DNA of 64,000 bases from Ascaphus truei. Lineage: Eukaryota; Chordata; Amphibia; Anura; Ascaphidae. The notes under the pieces are model-generated. The model was not told the DNA's origin and did not search any database. It worked only from the letters and a program-made list of their open reading frames with translations. Within the stretch, counting starts at the first letter, position 1. Every line of letters starts with the position of its first letter. The DNA is taken from assembly GCA_036426205.1 (NCBI GenBank), contig CM071570.1, positions 7,767,747 through 7,831,746 on the forward strand, given 5' to 3'. The translations under genes and the position numbers were made by a program. Positions 1 to 12,621 of the stretch are shown piece by piece.

Positions 1-1739
1 TACAGACTCTTCTTACTAACAGGGATTTACAATTTAATTACAAAGAATTATTGGGAAATACCCTCCCATTATAAGTGTATGTGTTATATTAGTCAGATTG
101 TTATTCACCTGTGATATACAGATACTACTAATGACTGACATTAATTAACTTTTTCAGTGAATCCTATATGCACAAATAAAGATATAAGTAACATTGGTTT
201 CCTTGTGTTCATGGCCTGTGAGCAGAACATTTTATTTTTCCAGGAATTACATATATACAGTAGTACAGTATTAAATCAGATTAGTTTTTTGATCCAATAC
301 AGTATATCTGTTTGACTTCTGCCACCCTCTGTATATACAGTATATGCTGAACTTAAAATGCCTAGTACTAAGATTCTCAAATTGTCTACTGTATGTAATG
401 TTGTTAGTAATTTAGCAAATTGTATTGTTTTTTTCATTTATTTGTTTAGGAATTGTGTATGTTTTTGGTTGTATTGTGTGCTCACTACAATTTTTTTGGT
501 AGGCTTTCTTTTTGGCCTCAGTTGGGTGATTCATATGCTCTTGAGAACATTGACAAGGTTATTGTATTTCTACATAGCAGACATTGTAATGAAAAGTAAA
601 CAGTTCTTTTTAAACAAGTGATTCAATTTACCTCCCCTGTAGTGTTTTGCTTTTAGATGTACCAAAAAATATAAAAATTTGATGTACTGTAAGTAAAAAA
701 GTCCAGTTTTCATTGCAGAATTTCTTTTTACTGTACACTTTGTAGCAAAAATGATTTTCTGTTTACATGGACATCATATTCTAAAACTCCAAGTAGGAAA
801 CATGACCATACAAGATAAGTACATAGTCAGGTCACAATATATCTCTCATCTTTTTTTGTTTGTATTAGAAAAAAAAAACATTATACATTATATTCACCTT
901 GTTACGGTTCCTGTACAAAATGCTCGAGGAATGCCAATGATCAGACACATTGTTGAAATTACTGAACACAGAGCTAGGGAAGTTTGTGCCGGCTGAAAGT
1001 ATTTTTTTTTTATTATTCCAGTCACAATAAAAGTCATTAATGAGAATGCTGATGGACGAACAACACAGCCATAAAAGTCCTTCGAAAAAAACGTTGGTAC
1101 TCTTCAGGTTAAATTTTTAACTAGGAAGTGCAAGCCGTCAAGGAAATCCTGCTACTCCCAGTCGATATGCTTGATTGTGTTGCTGACATCTGGAATGACA
1201 ATTTTATCTTGTCATATCTCATTAAATTGTGAGCACTACTTTTTCACTGCTGTGTAAGGAGGCAGTAACCTCAAGGGAACCTTTAATTTTTTTAATGCCT
1301 TGGGGAAGTTATATGTAACATCTGGGACACGCTGTTAACTTGCCCTTAAATTAACCCACCCGTTTACTTAGCCACTTTTGACTTGGAAAATGTTAAAAAG
1401 AAACTCGATAATGTATAAAACCTGCAAAATTACAGTGCACAATTGTGTTTGAAAATTTAATATGACTGTTCTATAGATTGCCCTGAAACCTTCTTACTTT
1501 CACTAACCTAACATATCGCTTGATGATATACCTAAAGAAAATTCATGCTGTGATGCATGGTAATTTTAGGTAATTTGAAGCCCAGAGTAACCTTGACCAG
1601 CATACTGTATATTTCTAGTATGAAACTCCTTTCATAATTCTAGGAGTTTATGAAAATTCCCTGATGTTTATAGACAGATCTGCCACTAAGGCATGCTGAA
1701 TCCATAATGGAAAAAAAAAAAAAAGAAATGGTCTATATC
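1..1739. other. AT-rich sequence downstream of LRFN2, no gene seen
   Basis: The small reading frames here have no recognisable protein similarity and look like chance ORFs in AT-rich DNA. The stretch could still contain a long LRFN2 3' UTR. Several TACAGTA/TACTGTA heptamers are present (about 250-345, 685, 730, 1605). Confidence 0.5.
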
Positions 1740-2244
1740 GCTCTCTGACTTTATTTTTTTTGATAAATAGAATTTAAATAATACATTTTTTTTCTGCAGT
1801 TTTATTAAGGAGGTTTGAACAACTATCTCAAATGTTACAGCAATAAATAAATGAATAAAAGAAACAAAAAGAAACAAAAAACATCTGATATGCCAACATA
1901 TTATGTTGATTGGGATGATTGGTTTGCTTCATCACTGATTCCTTCATAGATCTTCAACTGTTGCACTTAATGACAGGAATAAACATTCCTTCTTCAGTCA
2001 TCCTTTCCTTGGATTTATGTGATAAAGAGCTAAAACATGTGCTTCTCGTCTGATTTTGCTGAACAGTCCACCACTCTCTGTGCTTAACATAATTGCCAAT
2101 TTATGTCATAACTCCTGCTGTGGCTTGTTGTGTTTACCCATCTCTGATGCCAGAGACCTAGCAATAAATGTCATCTTACAATCTCTGTGTACTCTATGCT
2201 TGTCATCATAAAGCAATATTGTATTATTCAGAGGAGAACTTTAT
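1740..2244 (-). other. LRFN2: Probable LRFN2 3' UTR, end not fixed
   Basis: This is the sequence after the TAA stop (2247-2245, minus strand). AATAAA-type signals on the minus strand lie at 2245-2240 (overlapping the stop, so unlikely to be used), 1806-1801 and 1755-1750. Without transcript data the true cleavage site cannot be chosen. There is no coding signal. Confidence 0.35.
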
Positions 2245-3169
2245 TTACACTGTGCTTTCCATTACCCATTCAGAGCTCTCATAGGTAGCTTTAGTTTCAC
2301 TCCCTGCTAGGTCAGTATCCTCATATTGCAATAAAATACCATTAACTGAGAGGCTCCTTCTAGTCCAAATATTTGTAATCTTTCTTGGGTAACTACAGCA
2401 CTGTGTTGAGGCAAAGTCCCCCATATCAAAAGAATGGCTACGTTTTGTTTTGCCCTCCAGAGGTAACATAAGCATGCTACGGGCTTTGGATTCTTGGTGG
2501 CCCAGCAAAGGCTCTTTATCTGACAGGTGGACTGTTGTTGAAGTCCTGGAGTCCACAGTGTCCTCCATTCTTTGACACTTCAGTTCCAGGGAGGCAAATG
2601 CTCCCATCAGTTTATCAATGTTGTGTTTAGACCTGGAGACAGGTCTCCACTTATTAGACAAAGTACTTTGATTACTCTGTAGGCTATAGTCATCACACTC
2701 TGGGCTATTCACAGAACTAGAAGAGGATGAGACACTACTGTGCACTGAACCACAGTTGAATTCCATAAGTTCATTCCTCACCACCACTTTTGGATTGACT
2801 TGTAGTGGAACCCCATTCTGCACTGTATTTCCTCCATTAGTCTGGGAATAGACATTGCTGACATTGGCCATCTTCCCCTGGGAATTGTTGCAAATTTTAT
2901 ATCTTACCATAAGTATAACAATGAAGACCAGCAATGTAGCAACTATGATGCCTCCAATTACTAGAATCATTGTTCCCCCCAAGAACTGGCTGTGCATGGA
3001 CTGGCATTGTTGATAGTCCTCTTGGGTGAAGAACTGGGCACACCCCACTATGTTTGTAGCTGTAAGCGTTGTTGCAGTGTCATCCCATATGGCCAAAACG
3101 CAAAGATCATAAGTAGTCCCAGATACAAGGTTATTCACCACAAAGGCTTTGTTTGAAGCAGGGATCATC
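2245..3169 (-). CDS. LRFN2: LRFN2 (SALM1) last coding exon, partial gene
   Basis: LRFN2 is a postsynaptic leucine-rich-repeat adhesion protein that binds PSD-95 family scaffolds and associates with NMDA receptors. Only the 3' coding exon is here, about 307 codons. It opens with the end of the FN3 domain (MIPASNKAF, then [11 protein letters not shown] and NIVGCAQFF). One transmembrane helix follows at exon residues about 66-88 ([15 protein letters not shown]), then a basic stop-transfer RYK. The cytoplasmic tail has [30 protein letters not shown] and [14 protein letters not shown] blocks, ending in the class I PDZ ligand ESTV. The start is a splice acceptor, not an ATG: a T-rich tract then AG at 3171-3170, so the exon begins with G of a split codon before ATG. 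ORF reading upstream of 3169 is intron. The tail blocks match LRFN2 better than LRFN1, which I recall ending in EWMLESTV. No frameshift or stop interrupts it. Confidence 0.93.
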
Positions 3170-3180
3170 CTAAAATAAAA
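3161..3180 (-). promoter_or_regulatory. LRFN2: Splice acceptor of the LRFN2 last exon
   Basis: On the minus strand the sequence reads GTTTTATTTTAG followed by GATGATCCC. The AG at 3171-3170 and the T-rich tract upstream make a normal acceptor. The reading frame and similarity to LRFN2 both start exactly here. Confidence 0.85.
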
Positions 3181-5327
3181 CAAAAGATGAGAACATATTA
3201 AGTCATGAAATAAAGGACAACACAATGTATTTTGTTTAGTTTAGTAATGTCACAAGAATCCAGGTAACAAGTTGACAAGAATAAACACATGTGGAACTAT
3301 TTCCACATTTCATATAGCAAACATTTTTTAAATGATATGCTGCTAATACAAATATTCGGTTTATATTGAAAGTAGCCTACAGGTTAAACATAATGATATG
3401 GGGACATATTTACAAAGTAATATTATTCCACAAAACACTTTCAGGCACCACAAGATACCTTATAGTCCATTGAGGTGAAGGTGTCTTTCAGGACTGGAAG
3501 GGGTCTTATGGACGAGAACTGCTTAGTAAATACTGTATGGCCCAGTGTCCTACAATATCAACTTAAAATGCTATTTTATAGACATTTACAAAGTCAAATG
3601 GGTATAGAAAAATATATTATTAAATAAATATTATATAAAAAATGTATTTGTGCGTGAAATTTTAAATCTCATCCTTGATCATCGACACTCTAAATGGGGA
3701 GTTATAAATCTATATTGCATTAAAAGTCAGGATCTATTCAAACCTGTAAGAGTAAAAATAAATATACATTACTATCAATGATCTTAAACTCCCTGCTGCT
3801 AGACAGATCACCCTCTCTAGTAAAGTATTGTAATATAAATTGATGATTGATAAAACAGGAAAATGCAAAGTGCTTTTGTCCTTGAAACTGTGGAACACAT
3901 AGATCATGTAAGCAATGCACAAAATCTATTTTAAGATTGATATCCAAAAGAAATGGGGTAGGCACTCCAATGATTAGCTAAATTAGCAAACACAATGTAT
4001 TCAGCAGCAAGTAAAAGAAAATCACAACAATGACAGGAGGTACAGTAAGAGTATGGAGGTAGAAATCCCAAGAAAGCACATACACAAAGACCACCAATTG
4101 TACAAGTCTCCAGTTACAGCCAAATAGTCTGAAATGGAACCACCCTGCAAGAGCGTAATTTCATAACACTATGAATCAAATACTTCAGCAGGAAGTAAAA
4201 TAAAGTACTGGTATAGAAAAATGAACTAAAAAGTGAGGCAGTGTACAGTACTACACCCAAACTCAAGGGAGCATTCTAACCATAAGATTATAGTGCACAT
4301 ATATGCCATAAAGTTTTAGTAGAATGCAAGTTAAACTGGAGGCATAAATGCAATAACATGTATTGTATAATGCCATCTGTGTATAAAACACCATCAATTT
4401 ATGGCTTTTGTCATCAACATATCCAAGTATTTTCAAACTTCAGTTAAAATATGGTAATTTCTGGCCAATTTAATATTTACACTAGTGTGTGGGATTATAT
4501 GAGCCTATAAATAAGGCTAGTGTCATTTTCACTGACAGTCGAGGTACCGGCAATGAAGTGGTCCAGAAAGGCGGCTATTGTCTGTCACGGCGATCAAGCG
4601 CGCTCTTGAAGCCAAACAAAAATGTAAGTGCTGACTATCACTTCAACTCTCACATTATTGTGACTTAAAAAGAAATACATTTAATATAATATCACTAACT
4701 GCAAACACTTCCATGTAACAATGATAATCTAATTTGCAAACAAACGGACCAAAAAAAAAAAAAAATAACATAAAAAAACGTATTATCCTCAAGAAGGCCG
4801 TGATGTATGAAAAGTTATGACATCATGGATACCATGGAAAACTAATCAAAAATCCATTGCGCCGTGAATAATTATCACTGCCACCTATATTTCCACGTAA
4901 ATCTATAGGTTGTTATTGTTCAGTATTATTTTGTTACCGTGGTTACCAATTTATTTTTATTGTAAGTATTACATTTCTCTGAAATGGTTCAAGCAAATTC
5001 AGTACAAGTTGCAAAATAATACATTTAATGTTTTGTATCAAGAATTCGGTCAGTGAGATGTACAGTAACATTTAATTTATTTCTATCACTTTAAAAAACC
5101 AAAACGTAATTCCAAGATGGAGGCTGCACCAATTTGGTAGAAGTTAAGATGGTGGAAAGATACTCTGAACATTTCATCAGAATCTGTGGAGACATTTGGC
5201 CTGTGGAGAGAGAACACACAAACAAAGATAGAGACAAAAAAAAAACACACACCCTAAGTGGCCACAAAGTCTACTTGATGTCTTTGCTCAGTCATTCAAC
5301 AAATATAATCTAATTTATTTTATATTT
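3171..5327. other. LRFN2 intron, no gene; one MITE-like copy
   Basis: AT-rich intron sequence. About 3400-3545 holds a MITE-like repeat with ends like TTTACAAAGTA and TTAGTAAATA and a core of CTTATAGTCC/GGGGTCTTATGG. A relative lies near 23870-23960. A short GC-richer patch at 4535-4610 was not identified. Confidence 0.45.
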
Positions 5328-5333
5328 AAGAAT

Positions 5334-5488
5334 AGACACAAAGGAAAAGGACCCCAACCTGGAGAGCACTCTGTCACTGTACTGATCACAGATAGGATAC
5401 ACACATATGGAACAAGTGTAACAAGAACCTATCTGTGATCAGTACAGTGACAGAGTGCTCTCCGGTTGGGGTCCTTTTTCTTTGTGTC
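5334..5488. repeat. Foldback: 61-63 bp arms, 31-bp loop
   Basis: The arm at 5334-5396 is the reverse complement of 5428-5488 with only a few differences, including small length changes in an A/T run. The loop is 5397-5427. A transcript across it would form a long stem. No clear target-site duplication was found, so MITE versus simple inverted duplication is open. Confidence 0.85.
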
Positions 5489-5669
5489 TTTTCTAACCCT
5501 ATACCCCTGATTGTAGCACCTATCACCTTTCCATCAACAATAGCAGTAGCAAGGCTCTCCCAATCCCATTCCCCTTTCCTTCCCTCTTCCCTTGAGTCTG
5601 TGGATTATATTATATTTAATAAAGTATATATAATGTACATTATATACAGTATAATATATAAATTCTAAA

Positions 5670-6425
5670 TGTAGCAAGTCACCTGATGGCTACTATTCTG
5701 CCCTTGTACTGGCAGTAAGCCCTGGTGCAATCAGGTTGCCAGTAGTTGCTATGGGGTTTTCCCCATCCGAGGTGCTGCACTTGAGTGACAGTGGGAGGCA
5801 GTGACATCAGGCCTGGGCATGACCAATCATGAGACAGACCTGGTGCCCTCCTCCTTACTGTACTTAAGGGCAGCACCACCCCAAATTCAGGAGTGCCTCT
5901 ACCTACTTGAGAGTGGCAGGTCACACAGCCAAGAGCCTGACTATTGGGCCTATTCTGGTCCTCTTCCCTCCGGGGGAGAGTGACTGTGTACCATACCTCT
6001 GCCTTTGCTAGAGGGCAGGGAAGAGCCGGGACTGCTGCGAGTACCCTTGGCCTGTAGTGAAGGTCCAGGGACCATCCTTTAGTGATAGCTTAGAGACTGC
6101 ATCGGGAAGAACTCTGTCTTGTTACTGTGCTGTACAGTGAAGAAAATAAACCGTTCCTGTTGTTATACCTCCTGCCTTGTGTGTGACCTAACTGGGGGGA
6201 GAGGTAGTTGTTCTACCGTGGGAGATTATCTTCAGTTCCTAGGAGCCTACGGCAGATGGAGGCACTGCACTGCTAAAGAATATGAAGGGTATGAACCCCA
6301 GAAGCCTTGTCCTGTGTCCCCACTACCATCGGCAGACGACTCAGACTCCTGTTACCAGCAGGTATCATGCACCACATACGTAGTAATGGCAGAATCTCCC
6401 ACCAGGTGGAGGAAGCACTGTTACA
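5670..6425 (+). mobile_element. Solo LTR, TGTAGC...GTTACA family, copy 1
   Basis: This 756-bp element starts TGTAGC and ends GTTACA. It has an AATAAA signal near 6144 and is homologous along its length to 55164-55914. Flanks are taaa (5666-5669) and taat (6426-6429), a near-match 4-bp target duplication. No internal region or second LTR is adjacent, so it is a solo LTR left by recombination. Reading frames inside it are not genes. Confidence 0.85.
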
Positions 6426-6882
6426 TAATGATAAATTATAGAGATTAGATGAGTTACTGCTGTGTCTCTATTTCTGTGGCTCTGCAATATGATCTGATTT
6501 CTCTGTCCCTTTCACTCGGCTTGCTTTCTGTCTCAGTCACTGACTGACCATTTCATCTGCTTCCTTTTGGTCTCTACCTTTGTTTCATGCAGCACATTTC
6601 TTCTATTTGCTCTGAAATTTGGGTGACTCCCATTCGCACCCTTCCACTGCAGAAGCAAACTGACAGAAACGTTTAGGGGGAATATATATGAAGGGGGAAA
6701 TACAGTAAGAATAAATCAAATCAGAGTGGGAATTGGAAATATTGTTTTGTTGAGGTTTATATCCAGCTCGCCTATAGAAAGTGAGTGTTCCTGGGGCACG
6801 GATTCAGGAGATTTAGACATTCACCCTGTTCACAGATTTGGGATTCCACACCTTCAAACATACCCATACAATTTGGGGAATG

Positions 6883-7080
6883 GGTAACATGGGGGAAGAG
6901 AGTAGGTGAATGGTGGGGGAGAGAGTGTGTGACATGGGAGGGAGATAGTGGGTGACATGTGGATGGAAAGAGAATAGGTGACATGGTGGGTGAGCAAATT
7001 GCTGACATGGGAGAGAGAGTGGATAACACGGGGGTAGAAAATTGGTGAAATGGTGGAAGAGAATATGGTAGGTTACATGA
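6883..7080. repeat. Degenerate G-rich minisatellite
   Basis: A loose tandem array of a unit of roughly 25-35 bp centred on GGTGACATGGG followed by GAGAGAGTG. Copies vary in length. The plus strand is strongly purine-rich. Confidence 0.7.
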
Positions 7081-7411
7081 GGTTAGATATACAATTGGGT
7101 AACTGACCGCTCAACTTGAATCCAAATAATGGTAAACTAAGGTAGATAGGGATATATCATATAGAACCAACCAAAGGTGTAAGACAAACTGCCTACACTG
7201 TATCCCATTCAGTCTACACTCAATGTATATTGGTATTATCATGACTAAAATAGTCAGGGAGTATCAATATTCCCCTAAATAGGGTATTGTAATTTAATCC
7301 CTCAAATTGACACAGTATAATAGGTATTCACATAATGACAAAATAATACAATTTTATTAGTAAATTCATAACAATGATGCAAGTGCAGAAAACTTAAATA
7401 CAGTGATATAC

Positions 7412-7759
7412 AATGTCCCCAAGGACTTTCAACCCGATTGAAATGCTGTGGCTGGACCTTAAGAGAGCTGTGCAAAAACAAATGCCCACAAACCTCAATG
7501 AACTGAAGCAACGTTGTAAAGAAGAGTGGGCCAAAATTCCTCAACAACGATGTGAGAGACTGATAAAGTCATACAGAAAATGATTACTTCAAGTTATTGC
7601 TGATAAAGGTGGTTCTACAAGCTATTGAATCATAAGGTGTACTTAGTTTTTCACACATGGCTTCTCCATTCTATGGAACAGGTGATTGTTATTATGTCCT
7701 GTTATGTAAAACCATAGAATTCAAAGAGGGTGTACTTTCTTTTTCACACAACTGTACAT
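7412..7759 (+). mobile_element. Tc1-like transposon 3' end, truncated
   Basis: Translation gives the C-terminal part of a Tc1 transposase: FNPIEMLWLDLKRAVQ, including the last catalytic E of the DDE triad, then EEWAKIPQQRCERLI and a stop. About 140 bp downstream is a terminal-repeat-like end (GTGTACTTTCTTTTTCACAC). The 5' part is absent, so the copy is dead. Confidence 0.8.
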
Positions 7760-7847
7760 CAGGGAACCAAATATACAATATCAGTTTCTAGACAGCACCA
7801 CAATCTACAACTAATAGATAGGATTTAATAACGTGTGTTCAATGCGT

Positions 7848-8050
7848 CCTCAGTGCAGTGCAGTGGAGCCTGGTTCAATTCCTGGTGTCAGCTCCTAGTG
7901 ATCTTTGGCAAATCCCCTTATCTCCCTGTGCCTCAGGACCCAACAATTCATTATCAGCTCTACAAGGCAGGTGCTGGTGCCTGCAAACATTCTATGTACA
8001 GTGCTGTGTACACTGCCATGTACACTGCCAATGCTATACAAGGGAAATAG
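7848..8050 (+). mobile_element. tRNA-derived CORE-type SINE
   Basis: A pol III B box (GGTTCAATTCC, 7872-7882) follows an A-box-like stretch. Next comes a core-like segment (TTTGGCAAATCCCCTTATCT, then CTGTGCCTCAGG), as in MIR/CORE SINEs. The 3' part (ACTGCCAATGCTATACAAGGG) resembles L2/CR1-type tails, which would supply retrotransposition recognition. Family name not assigned. Confidence 0.7.
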
Positions 8051-8222
8051 CACGGGGAGCAGAAGAAACCTCAAACAAATAATAGAAAATAATGATGTGG
8101 GTTCTCAGCACCCCAAAATCAGGACATAACCCTCACATTGGTTTTGGAATGCACATCTTATTTAAGAAGGCATCTTGACATATTGCATTATACAGGGTTA
8201 CATTAGCACTGTGTCAGATTAT

Positions 8223-8394
8223 GGAAGTGGTGGGACACTCTACTTCTTAAATGCCACCAAAAGGACAGGTGCTCAGAAAATCCCTGCTTTAGACTTTGAC
8301 TGAGCCACTGATTGAGCCACTTGTGCTGAAGCAGGGATATCCTGAAAACCTGACCTGTTGGTGGCCTTTAAGGACTAGAGTGACCCACCCCTGG
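8223..8394. mobile_element. Palindromic MITE, hAT-like
   Basis: The two halves are imperfect reverse complements: TGGGACACTCTACTTCTTAA at the left pairs with the CCTTTAAGGACTAGAGTGACCC end at the right, and CAGGATATCCCTGCTT repeats inside. A related element with extra tandem copies lies at 37750-37975. Confidence 0.65.
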
Positions 8395-8932
8395 AGTATG
8401 GCTACATATAGATCAACACATGTCCAGATACACAACATATATGCCAAGAGAAAGCTACAGTATACACACTATAAAAGTGTTAGCTAATTAGTATAGAAAA
8501 CATCAACATTGTTGCAGAGTAACCCCACTTATACATTTTCTGTTATCAATCTTATAGAAAACAGGCTGATCAGCATTTTTTTTTTCAGTTTAAAGAGAAC
8601 TTGAAAATGTCATGGAATAATCTATTATATCATTAGCTATACTTATCCTTAAATACTGTCAGTGGGTTTTCAAACACGGAGAGGTAAGAAATGAGAAAAT
8701 GTAATCTTATTGGATGACCTGACTTTATAATCCAGCACATGTTGCATATATTCATGTTGGTATTTACAAAAATATATGTACACTGGATGATAATGGATGG
8801 TGTACAAGCTACACTATTTACAAAGAGATTTATGATGGTAAGGGAAAAATATAATATGTGTACAAATGAGTTATAACAGGGTATGAACATCTGTACATGT
8901 TTCTATCCACAGTGTATCTGCTATGTAAATCC

Positions 8933-9726
8933 TGTTAAGATCAGGCCTTAGCAGGTTAATCTATGGCCATTGACACCCCTTCTGCTTCTCTAGAAAGTGA
9001 AGGAAGGTAGGTGGTGACTCATGGCCTGTGTAGAGCCCCTTGTAGGTGGGTACAATCCATGATCCCGCCCCTTTCAGAGGTTTCTAGGAGAGTAGCCTAA
9101 AAGTTAGTATGGTCTTTTGCTCCGTGGTCCTCGGGAAGTGAGGTAGTCTTTGCCCCTGCTCCTCCTGGAGTTAGGAGGGTGAGGGTGTTCCTCTATGAGC
9201 CCTGGCGAGGGTGAGGGAGGTCGTTTCTCCCTGCTTCTCAGGGAGTGAGGTGGGAGCTGTAAGCCTTCCCCATGGCGGGGCACGCTTGCTCACTTTAGGC
9301 TGGCTAGCCTAGAGACCACCTGGATTAGAGCACTATTGATGAAGGTGCACCATCTAGACAGCCTGGACAAATGGAGTGTGATATATGCTGCTAGAAGAGC
9401 TGATGCAGAATGCTCTGCAATAAAGTACCTTTCAAGATACCTCTGCCTCTGGTGTCAGTTCTTGGGCAGGAGGGAGGTAATCGTGCAGTGATGGGGTCTG
9501 ACACCTACACTCTGTGGGTTCCATCACCGCTGGAGGTGCTAGCACCACCATGAAGAACCCAGCCACCTGTGCGAGCCAGTCCTGTTCCTGTCTCCTTACC
9601 ATCTCGCAGACAACTCAGACCTCCTGCAAACCTACAAGTAGAGCACCATACAATCGTGGTAATGCGTCCAATCCCATACACTGGTCCCTAAGTGAGGTTG
9701 GGGGGAGCGGGGGCACACGTGTTACA
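8933..9726 (+). mobile_element. Probable solo LTR, left edge uncertain
   Basis: It ends in GTTACA, has AATAAA at about 9419, and shares blocks such as GACAACTCAGACCTCCTG and a CCATCACCGCTGG-type segment with the TGTAGC LTR family. I place the left edge at TGTTAAGATC, but no target duplication was found. Confidence 0.5.
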
Positions 9727-10212
9727 GAGTATTAATAAAAACTATGTGGGCAATGTTTTGGGGTCTAAACCCTTCCCAAACTAGTGAAGGTGGAGTCTGT
9801 AACTTCCCCTGAGATCATCGAAAAATCCGACAGAAAAATATACAACCACCACAGAAAGGACAAGAAACAAATATACCAAATCCCGGTATTTAAATCGTTC
9901 ATTTGTTGTATTCGAGCAGTGAAGGGGAAAAAATGTCCATTCCTGTTTTAGGAAATATCACACTGATTTAAAAGAGTTTAGTGAATCTGGGCTTTAGTAA
10001 TCCGCTATGATGTGTAGGAAGAGACACAGTTGACACCCATTCAGGTGCATTAACCATACACAGAGCTTGATAAATAAGGGATGTGCTTTAGACATTTATT
10101 AATTTAAACTAATATTGTACCATTAGTTATACAGTGCATGCTAAGTGGCCTAAGTACCCCCTTGTTATATGGCTAGATTCACTATAATGGCATGATAATA
10201 TTTGGTGTTATT

Positions 10213-10328
10213 AAAAATATAGCACAACATGTTAACTCTAAGATTAACGAAAATAACCCAGTTAACTGCACCCAAAGTAATATTAATAGCTAAATTAGCC
10301 TGGGATACCTATTGTCCCACTATATGAG
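10213..10328. repeat. Left inverted repeat of the Penelope fragment
   Basis: Reverse complement of 11293-11404, starting near CACAACATGTTAACTC and ending near CCCACTATATGAGG. The right copy is partly RT coding sequence, so this left copy is an inverted duplication of coding DNA. Confidence 0.85.
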
Positions 10329-11404
10329 GTAGAATCACCCCTACCTAGTGACACACTAGAGTGAGTCAGAGCTCACAAAAACCAATAATTCAAAAAATAA
10401 AAAATAAAAATATTTATTAATTATGACAACCGCGACGACTTAAAATGACAAAACGAACAAATACTAAAATCCCCATATGGGGTGTTGAATCGAGACCTGT
10501 CTGGTGTAAGTCAATTGATGAGGTAAGACTCAAATAATAGGATTATAATCCTCAACATACACCAGTTAATAAATGCAGTGGTTGTTACGCAGTGGAAAAA
10601 GTCCCATATTGGTGTAATCACCTAATAGGCACATAGTATAACTTTTTACGGCCATTTGTCTCATCCTTACCATCTAATCTGAGAGACACAAAGGATGCTT
10701 TACTTAAACTTGAAGATGTCTATATTGATGATCAAACACTTCTCGTAGGTCTTGATGTGGAAAGCTTATATACAAGCATACCACACAAGACCGGTAGCCA
10801 GGTGGTTGGTTATTTTTAGCAAACTAGGAGTAATAGTATGAAAAATCATAATGACTTTATATTAAGGTTATTGGACTTTACTCTCACCAAAAACTACTTC
10901 CTATTCAATGGCACTATATACCACCAAACACAGGGAACGGCCATGGGGCCACAGTTGCTCCCACCTATGCCAACCTATATTTGGGCTGGTGGGAGGCCAC
11001 CGTGGTCTTCGTGGTGGCTATGGAGCAATACACTATGCACGTAGTGTTATGGATTCGTTTCATAGACGATATCCTGCTGTTGTGGCTTGGTACTGAAGGT
11101 CACCTAAAGGAATTCCTTGCAATACTCAACAAGAACAACAATAAACTGAAACTCACACATCAAATAAGTAGAGACAAAATTGATTTTCTTGATCTTAGTA
11201 TTTCAAGTAACAATGATGGGAGGCTGGTAACGACTATATTTCGTAAGACTACATCTACGAATAGTCTATTATTAGCCTCTAGGCACCATCCTCATATAGT
11301 GGGACAATTGGTATCCCATGCTAATTTAGCTATTAATATTACTTTAAGTGCAGTTAACTAGGTTCTTTTCGTTAATCTTAGAGTTAACATGTTGTGCTAT
11401 ACAT
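10213..11404 (+). mobile_element. Penelope-like element fragment between inverted repeats
   Basis: The middle encodes pieces of a Penelope-type reverse transcriptase: LVGLDVESLYTSIPH (about 10740), YFLFNGTIYHQTQGTAMGPQ (10890-10960), FIDDILLLWLGTEG (11060) and KIDFLDLSISSNNDG (11175), with frame breaks between them. The catalytic FIDD is intact. About 115 bp at 10213-10328 is the inverted copy of 11293-11404. Inverted partial copies are a known feature of Penelope elements. No ribozyme was seen in this copy. Confidence 0.8.
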
Positions 11405-12615
11405 ATCTTTAACCCTTTGCACCCTAGTCTATAACTCTATAGGTATTGGGTTGAGCGTTGAGCCATTTCTTTAGTTGTTTTCGTGTTATTAAAAATGTAA
11501 GATCTATGCAATTTTTTTTGCCATTACGTACATATTTATTAAAAATTATTTAGTCATAAATAGGTTACGATATGCAGCTCATTTGCATACATGAAAAAAT
11601 GTGTTCACTCCACTGCAAATAATGCTATCAATATGAATATGTGTAATATTTCTTACAAAACCATATGAAAGAAACGTAGGTAACCCCCTTGATGCCTGAG
11701 GATACTAATGCATTGCAAATGAATGCTTCAAGCACCAATGGGGTAAACATACAACATAAATACCCTACAAATAAAACACAAGAAGAATAAATATATGTGC
11801 AAATATTAACAACTTAGTAGCCCAGGTGACCAGTTAGTTAGGGGTAAATATTACTAGCTGACCAGTTAGCCACTTGGGTTACAAAGAATGAATAAATGGA
11901 TACAGTTGGTTCTACATTATTAATATTATGTATTTTTTTTTTACCAATATCTATTATATTGTGTGTTAGGCTGGATAGTTTTATCTCGAAAAAAAATATA
12001 TACACTCAGAATATAGTGGTCATTATATACATATAGAAGAAAGGCCTAATACCATTCTGGGGTAGGTAATAAAAACTGGCAATATTTGTGGCCATTTGAC
12101 AAATATTGCCCGGTATTGGAGTTTATGTGAATCTCTATTTTGACGTTGCCTACTTATTTGCATTGTTATTTGCTTAAAAATAACACTCACAAAAAGTATC
12201 GCAGTGGTAAACAGCCGATTAACTCTGCTTTACTGTGATTGATATGGTTTTAGTGTATAGATCAATAAATAAAATTCAAGAGATACTGTACATGGGTTAA
12301 ATCTCAACCCCCACATACTGTACTTCCAGTCAGGTTGTAATGGAAACATTCTAATATTATTTTTGATATGTACAAGACAGTGAATATGGTTACAAAGTCC
12401 CGTGGGTTTAGATTCACAACAGGAAGGGACAGCGATAAATTATGCTGCATGTGTTGCATTCTCTACTAATAAGGTGAGTGATAAATGTATATTAAATTTA
12501 GGTATGTGACAATTTGTATATGAAAAAATATATATCAAAAGGTACATCTTGGAGCAACCTCCTAAAGTAGAATAAAAGTGTGAAAATGCAGAAATATATG
12601 TCCTCCAAATAACCG
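11405..12615. other. AT-rich intron, nothing recognised
   Basis: No ORF with recognisable similarity, no long repeat structure and no RNA gene seen. Confidence 0.5.
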
Positions 12616-12621
12616 TTGTAA

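Noticed and set aside
2170..2250. AATAAA overlapping the LRFN2 stop codon as the gene's polyadenylation signal
   Set aside because: It would cleave with almost no 3' UTR, and other signals lie further downstream. Left undecided rather than annotated.
7835..8129. Three overlapping short ORFs as genes
   Set aside because: They lie in a tRNA-derived SINE and have no protein similarity.
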